A stretch of DNA of 64,000 bases, from contig NZ_LTAO01000038.1 of the NCBI RefSeq assembly GCF_001590785.1, forward strand, positions 106,484 through 170,483, in the 5' to 3' direction. The translations under genes were made by a program, and so were the position numbers. The notes under the pieces were generated by a model that made no database searches, had not been told where the DNA came from, and saw only the letters and a list, made by a program, of their open reading frames with translations. Every line of letters starts with the position of its first letter. The stretch's first letter is position 1. Positions 60,194-64,000 of the stretch are shown here, piece after piece. This DNA is from Alkalihalobacillus trypoxylicola. GTDB taxonomy: Bacteria; Bacillota; Bacilli; Bacillales; Bacillaceae_D.

Positions 60194-60662
60194 TAGAATT
60201 TTAAAATTGGAATTTCTTCATCTTATTTTAAGTAGTTGCTAAATATTCTACCTCTAAGAATAGCCGAAATCCTGATATAATAATGGAAAAGAACATTAAA
60301 TCGTCTTATTCAAAGTTTTTTAATAAAGAAATAAAAAAGTTAATAGTAACATGACAACTTAGCATACTACTATTTGTTTAAAAGTGCCTGTTAAATTCAT
60401 CATTGTTGTCTTGAATTCTGCAGTAGAAATTGAAGATGAGAACCAGGTGCCGAGAGATAACAGGAAAAAGGCATAGATCTTGGTTTAAGTTCTTATTAGA
60501 ATACATTTACAAAATAGATGTGCTTGAGGATAACTTCAATACTAATGGACAAGTGATACAATATCCATAGTAAAGAAAACATTATCATGACTGAAACAAA
60601 TTACTCAAGAAAAGAAATGGAACCTTTATGTAGTGTTTCTAGTAAAGGAAGGAGTTTTTATC
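60194..60662. other. intergenic gap, nothing recognised
   Basis: About 470 bp, AT-rich, with no frame longer than chance, no match to the dispersed repeats and no convincing RNA. A promoter for the DUF2785 gene should be here; I cannot place it. Confidence 0.4.
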
Positions 60663-61508
60663 GTGACATTGAAGGACAAACTACGTATGCTAAAGGAGAA
60701 CAACTTCAAGCCCTTTGAAAACACGGATATACAAAAAATATTGCAAGAGTCCTTAAAACAATTAGGTTCAACAGATAGTGAACTAAGAGATGATTTAATA
60801 TATGGTACAATATCCAATTGGATAGTAGAAGGTTTTCTAACTGAAAGCGAATTAAAACACTTGCAAGAAACATTAATTAGTGATGATTTTTTATTTTATC
60901 AAATTGGTGAGCAAGGTACTGATTCAATTTTTAGAAGATCGTTTTCTGTACTTTTGTTAGCTCCTATCATATATATTCACCACAAAAAAAATATATTTTC
61001 TACTGAAGAAGTGAGAGTTATCATTAATAAGACTATTGATTACTTAACTCTTGAGAAAGATCTTAGAGGTAACGTTAGCAAGAAGGGCTGGGCACATAGT
61101 ATTGCTCATACTGCCGATTCTTTATACCAGTTAATTGAATATTTAGATGAAAAAGATATAACAAGGGTTCTAAAAAGTATTGCATTAAAATTTTCTACTC
61201 ATGATTATATTTTAAAAGACGAAGAAGATGAACGAACAGTAAATTTTTTAGTGAAAAGCATTATGAAAGGTAAGGTAAGAATACAAGATTTTAATGCTTG
61301 GTTAAGTAAATTAAGTAAAGTAGATAGTAATCTAAATTATGAAAAACTGTATACTATAAAATCTAATATAAAATCGCTTATAAGAAGTCTCTATTTAAGG
61401 CTTAATTATCTTAACAAAGAAGAATTTACTATTTACCTAGTTTCAATAGATAAAGCATTAGAAGGATTAGATTTACATTATTACCAAATTAGTATGGACG
61501 ATTACTAG
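60663..61508 (+). CDS. DUF2785 family protein
   Basis: A 281-residue helical cytosolic protein matching the DUF2785 family in size and in its signature GWAHSIAHTADSLYQLIEYL (about 139-158). Early segments LRDDLIYGTISNWIVEGFLTESEL and FRRSFSVLLLAPIIY also fit. No enzymatic function is established. GTG 60663 is the start: GGAAGGAG lies eight bases before it, and the frame upstream (to 60633) contains that site. Codon use is more AT-rich than its neighbours, and it is isolated between two gaps, so recent acquisition is possible. Followed 56 bp later by the ribokinase gene. Confidence 0.75.
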   Translation: MTLKDKLRMLKENNFKPFENTDIQKILQESLKQLGSTDSELRDDLIYGTISNWIVEGFLTESELKHLQETLISDDFLFYQIGEQGTDSIFRRSFSVLLLAPIIYIHHKKNIFSTEEVRVIINKTIDYLTLEKDLRGNVSKKGWAHSIAHTADSLYQLIEYLDEKDITRVLKSIALKFSTHDYILKDEEDERTVNFLVKSIMKGKVRIQDFNAWLSKLSKVDSNLNYEKLYTIKSNIKSLIRSLYLRLNYLNKEEFTIYLVSIDKALEGLDLHYYQISMDDY

Positions 61509-61564
61509 CAATAAGGGAGTAGCTTTTATAAATATTTTTGGGTAGTTGTAAAGGAGTTAATACT

Positions 61565-62467
61565 ATGAAGCATATAGTCATTATAGGAAGTTCATCAATG
61601 GATTTTGTAGTAAGCGCAGATAAAAGACCTGAAAAGGGAGAGACGATTATAGGCAACCAATTTGTCTCAATGCCTGGTGGGAAAGGAGCCAACCAAGCAG
61701 TTGCGGCTGCAAGGCTTGGTTCGAAGGTAACGATGCTAGGCTCTGTTGGTACAGATCGCTATGCTGATGAAATCCTTAATAATTTTAAAAAAAATAATGT
61801 TTCAACGGAACACCTTAGAATCATACCTGATGTTTCCACAGGAACTGCACATATAACGATAGCTGAGAAAGACAATAGCATTATTGTCGTTAAAGGAGCG
61901 AATGAATATGTGACGGTTTCTTATATTGAGGAAAAGATAAATGTGATAGAGGAAGCAGATATTGTATTAATTCAGCAAGAAATCCCCGCAGATACAGTTG
62001 AATATGTGATTGAGCTGTGCGAACAGCTTCAAAAGAAAATCATTTTAAATCCTGCTCCTTATCGAAAAGTTTCTAAGGAGCTTTTAAAAAAGGCAACCTA
62101 TCTCACTCCTAATGAGCATGAATGTCAATCACTGTTTGAAGAAGAAAATCAATCGGACATTCTTAGACAATTTCCAAATCAGCTTATGATAACGGAAGGT
62201 GAAAATGGAGTGCGTTATTTTGATGGTACGAAGGAATGTTTGATTCCTAGTTACTCTGTAGATGTAGTGGATACAACAGGTGCTGGAGATACATTTAATG
62301 CGGCTTTTGCTGTTTCACTCGTCCATGGTGAACGTATAGACCACTCCATCGATTTTGCCAATTATGCGGCTGCACTGTCCGTGAAGAAAATAGGAGCCCA
62401 AGGTGGAATGCCAACAAAGGACGAGATGATCAAGCAATTTCCAAATCATAGATGCTTTGAGGTTTAG
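61565..62467 (+). CDS. rbsK: ribokinase (PfkB family)
   Basis: Phosphorylates D-ribose to ribose 5-phosphate. 300 residues. N-terminal GSSSMDFVVSADKRPEKGETIIG and the first PfkB signature GGKGANQAVAAARLGSKVTMLGSVGTD (about 37-63) are typical of ribokinase; the second signature DTTGAGDTFNAAFAVSL (about 233-249) carries the catalytic Asp. The gene is alone: no ribose transporter, pyranase or RbsR regulator is adjacent, so ribose may enter by another route, or the enzyme may salvage intracellular ribose or a related sugar. ATG 61565 has AAAGGAG eight bases upstream. Confidence 0.88.
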   Translation: MKHIVIIGSSSMDFVVSADKRPEKGETIIGNQFVSMPGGKGANQAVAAARLGSKVTMLGSVGTDRYADEILNNFKKNNVSTEHLRIIPDVSTGTAHITIAEKDNSIIVVKGANEYVTVSYIEEKINVIEEADIVLIQQEIPADTVEYVIELCEQLQKKIILNPAPYRKVSKELLKKATYLTPNEHECQSLFEEENQSDILRQFPNQLMITEGENGVRYFDGTKECLIPSYSVDVVDTTGAGDTFNAAFAVSLVHGERIDHSIDFANYAAALSVKKIGAQGGMPTKDEMIKQFPNHRCFEV

Positions 62468-62538
62468 CCTAATCAATAGAAAAACCATTATTTAATTAGA
62501 ATCCTGTAGATGAGAACTCTGTAAAGGTGGGGAAATTT

Positions 62539-63297
62539 ATGCGCTTAAACAAAGACAATCAATATATAAGAATGATTACTTTATTAAGAGAACGAATAGA
62601 AGATTTCGATCAATTTCCTTTTTCATTACCTGCTATCTCTACTTTCGAGCAGCTGCGTTTCCATCCAAATGTCACCTATATCATCGGAGAAAATGGAATG
62701 GGGAAATCTACTTTATTAGAGGCTATCGCCATTAATTATGGCTTTAACCCAGAAGGTGGTACCTTAAATTTCCGTTTTTCAAGCTTTGATAGCCATTCGG
62801 TTCTTGAGCATTTTATTCGTTTAAGTAAAGGCGTGTATAAACCTAAGGATGGCTTTTTCTTTCGTTCTGAAACCTTTTATAATGTAGCATCCTTTATTGA
62901 AGAATTAGATGCTGAGCCAGGTGGAGGCACACCGATTATTCAATCATTTGGAGGGAAATCGTTACATGAGCAATCCCATGGTGAGTCGTTTTTTGCTGCT
63001 TTTATGGAAAGGTTTAGTGGCAAGGGACTATACATACTAGATGAACCAGAGGCTGCTCTTTCTCCCATTCGACAAATGTCCTTGCTAGCAAGAATTCACG
63101 AATTAGTGGAGGATGGCTCTCAATTTATTATCTCGACTCACTCCCCTTTATTAATGGCTTATCCAGACTCTATTTTATATCAATTAAATGATGAAAAAAT
63201 AAAGAAAGTAACGTTAGAAGAAAGTGAGCATTATCAAATCATGAAACAATTTTTTGATAATAAAGATCGGTTGCTTCATCATTTGTTTCGGTCATAA
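62539..63297 (+). CDS. AAA-family ATPase (ABC/SMC-like), stand-alone
   Basis: A 252-residue ATPase with an SMC/ABC-type split: Walker A IIGENGMGKSTLLEAI (about 48-63), an ABC-signature-like SHGESFFAAF (about 146-155), Walker B GLYILDEPEAALSP (about 164-177) and the switch His in FIISTHSPLL (about 198-207). This is the AAA_21/AAA_15-like predicted ATPase group; no nuclease, TOPRIM or membrane domain is attached and no defence partner is adjacent. ATG 62539 has AAAGGTGGGG upstream. The DUF1801 gene starts 38 bp after it and may be co-transcribed. Substrate is unknown. Confidence 0.8.
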   Translation: MRLNKDNQYIRMITLLRERIEDFDQFPFSLPAISTFEQLRFHPNVTYIIGENGMGKSTLLEAIAINYGFNPEGGTLNFRFSSFDSHSVLEHFIRLSKGVYKPKDGFFFRSETFYNVASFIEELDAEPGGGTPIIQSFGGKSLHEQSHGESFFAAFMERFSGKGLYILDEPEAALSPIRQMSLLARIHELVEDGSQFIISTHSPLLMAYPDSILYQLNDEKIKKVTLEESEHYQIMKQFFDNKDRLLHHLFRS

Positions 63298-63335
63298 ATT
63301 TTATCAGTTAAAAAAGAGAATGGGAGGTTTTAAGG

Positions 63336-63758
63336 ATGTATGAACAGAAAACGAAAGAAACAGACAATAGTGTCATTGAATTTATCGAAACAGTTGAAAA
63401 TGAGAAGAAAAGGTCAGATGCTTATCGATTATTAGAAATTTTTGAAGAGGTAACCGGTTATCGTGCTAAAATGTGGGGTCCTAGCATTATTGGCTTTGGT
63501 AGCTATCACTATAAGTATGCATCTGGGCATGAGGGGGACGCACCTTTAGTAGGATTCTCACCAAGAAAGGCGAAAATTAGTCTATATTTAGCTTATGAAA
63601 GTGAAGAAAGAGAAAAATTATTAGAAGGTTTTGGTAAACATACAAAGGGCAAGGCTTGTATATATATAAATAAATTAGCTGATATTGATACAGAAATTTT
63701 AAAGGATCTTATTGTACATACAGTCAAAACTTTTCAGGAAATGTACCCTAATGAATAA
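63336..63758 (+). CDS. DUF1801 domain protein
   Basis: A 140-residue soluble protein of the DUF1801 (YdhG-like) family. Visible family pattern: DAYRLLEIFEEVTGYRAKMWGPSIIGFGSYHYKY (in parts at about 28-61), VGFSPRKAKISLYLA (about 72-86) and GKACIYINKLADIDTEILKDLI (about 105-126). The fold resembles iron-sulfur scaffold or small-ligand proteins, but no function is established. GGGAGG lies nine bases before the ATG. It is the last complete gene of the window, 38 bp after the AAA ATPase gene, and just upstream of repeated DNA interrupted by an IS3-family element. Confidence 0.8.
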   Translation: MYEQKTKETDNSVIEFIETVENEKKRSDAYRLLEIFEEVTGYRAKMWGPSIIGFGSYHYKYASGHEGDAPLVGFSPRKAKISLYLAYESEEREKLLEGFGKHTKGKACIYINKLADIDTEILKDLIVHTVKTFQEMYPNE

Positions 63759-63775
63759 AGCTATCGTATAAATAA

Positions 63776-63857
63776 GAGGCTGGGACCATACGCATTAATG
63801 AATTTCTCAACAAATCTTAGTTCTCAGTTGTCCGCTCCCGCAAGACACTCCGCGTCC
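63776..63857. repeat. intergenic repeat-like segment cut by an IS3-family element
   Basis: Begins gaggctgggaccata, similar to the inverted end motif of the 2011-2228 element (gagactgtgacaata). A cgctcccgcaagacactccg block follows. It stops at the IS end at 63858, so the element probably inserted into it. Confidence 0.45.
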
Positions 63858-64000
63858 TGAAGTGAACCCCAAAAGTTAGACAGCTTATGTTTAAGAAAAC
63901 GGTTGGGCAAGAGTTCGGTACTGTATAGGACTCTTGCCTTTTAGTTTGGTCTTAATACGTTGGTTATTATAGTAATCCATGTATTCTTTTAGTTCCTGTT
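63858..64000 (-). mobile_element. IS3-family insertion sequence (partial, window edge)
   Basis: The terminal sequence tgaagtgaaccccaaaagtt, followed inward by the last codons of an IS3-type orfB. The terminus fits the TG...CA-type ends of the family. The rest lies beyond 64000. Confidence 0.8.
63891..64000 (-). CDS. IS3-family transposase OrfB, C-terminal fragment
   Basis: The final 35 codons read QELKEYMDYYNNQR, IKTKLKGKSPIQYR and TLAQPFS before TAA at 63893-63891. The YxxYNxxRI(K)xKLxGxSPxxYR pattern is the end of the DDE integrase domain of IS3/IS150-group OrfB proteins. The reading frame is intact as far as it can be seen; the gene starts outside the window. It sits 30 bases inside the element's terminal repeat, as usual for this family. 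Confidence 0.85.
   Translation of the reverse strand, partial: QELKEYMDYYNNQRIKTKLKGKSPIQYRTLAQPFS

Noticed and set aside
62539..63758. Anti-phage defence pair (AAA ATPase plus DUF1801)
   Set aside because: No nuclease, TOPRIM, protease or other effector domain is present in either protein, and nothing else in the neighbourhood looks like a defence island.

Overview
The window is chromosomal DNA from a low-GC, spore-former-type member of the Bacillaceae. Gene content and order follow the Bacillus subtilis ytp-yt(x)-acu segment closely: ytpA-ytpB, ytqB-ytqA, yttB-leuS, ytfP, ytgP, amyX-ytmP-ytzH-trmB, ytoP, ytpP-ytpQ-ytpR-sftA-murC-ytxG-ytxH, aroA-ccpA-motP-motS, acuABC/acsA and tyrS. Starts with strong AGGAGG-type ribosome sites and frequent TTG/GTG initiation, T-box leaders, and a cre-like box support the same assignment. 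I cannot name the species.

Layout. 0-4.5 kb: lipid and terpenoid enzymes (ytpA, ytpB) converging on a minus-strand block (carbonic anhydrase, tRNA methyltransferase mnmM/ytqB, radical-SAM ytqA). 4.6-8.6 kb: MFS transporter and leuS with a leucine T-box. 8.7-11.1 kb: a 52-bp tandem-repeat array carrying a frameshifted IS1182-family element. 11.2-20.5 kb: ytfP, small membrane proteins, YjbQ-family protein, MurJ-type flippase ytgP, two tandem SEDS glycosyltransferases, a Rossmann-like protein and an RsuA-type pseudouridine synthase. 20.5-30.6 kb: ytzE, cysteine-synthase paralogue, an unrecognised NERD-like protein, an orphan HicB-like protein, purU, pullulanase amyX, ytmP, ytzH, trmB and ytzB, with copies of a dispersed fold-back repeat in the gaps. 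30.8-41.9 kb: ytoP to ytxH, including sftA and murC. 42-48.6 kb: an unusually long FtsA/PilM-like protein, aroA, ccpA and the motPS stator pair. 48.7-58.9 kb: mtnN, acuCBA divergent from acsA, a class A penicillin-binding protein with a fibronectin domain and charged tail, and tyrS with a tyrosine T-box. 59-64 kb: cidA/lrgB-like pair, DUF2785 protein, ribokinase, AAA ATPase, DUF1801 protein and the end of an IS3-family element.

Functional themes. Cell-envelope growth is prominent (MurJ flippase, two SEDS polymerases, MurC, class A PBP, SftA, FtsA-like protein). Acetate and carbon control form a second theme: acetyl-CoA synthetase is controlled by AcuA acetylation and AcuC deacetylation, CcpA is encoded nearby, and a cre-like palindrome lies at the acsA start. 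Translation is the third theme (LeuS, TyrS, TrmB, MnmM, RsuA-type enzyme, YtpR).

The most noteworthy non-coding content is repetitive: four copies of a ~250-bp inverted-repeat element (MITE-like), a 52-bp tandem array, and a two-copy element that supplies the transcription terminator of two unrelated genes. Among proteins, the most unusual is the 719-residue FtsA-like protein, whose C-terminal half appears to be a string of small beta-grasp-like units.
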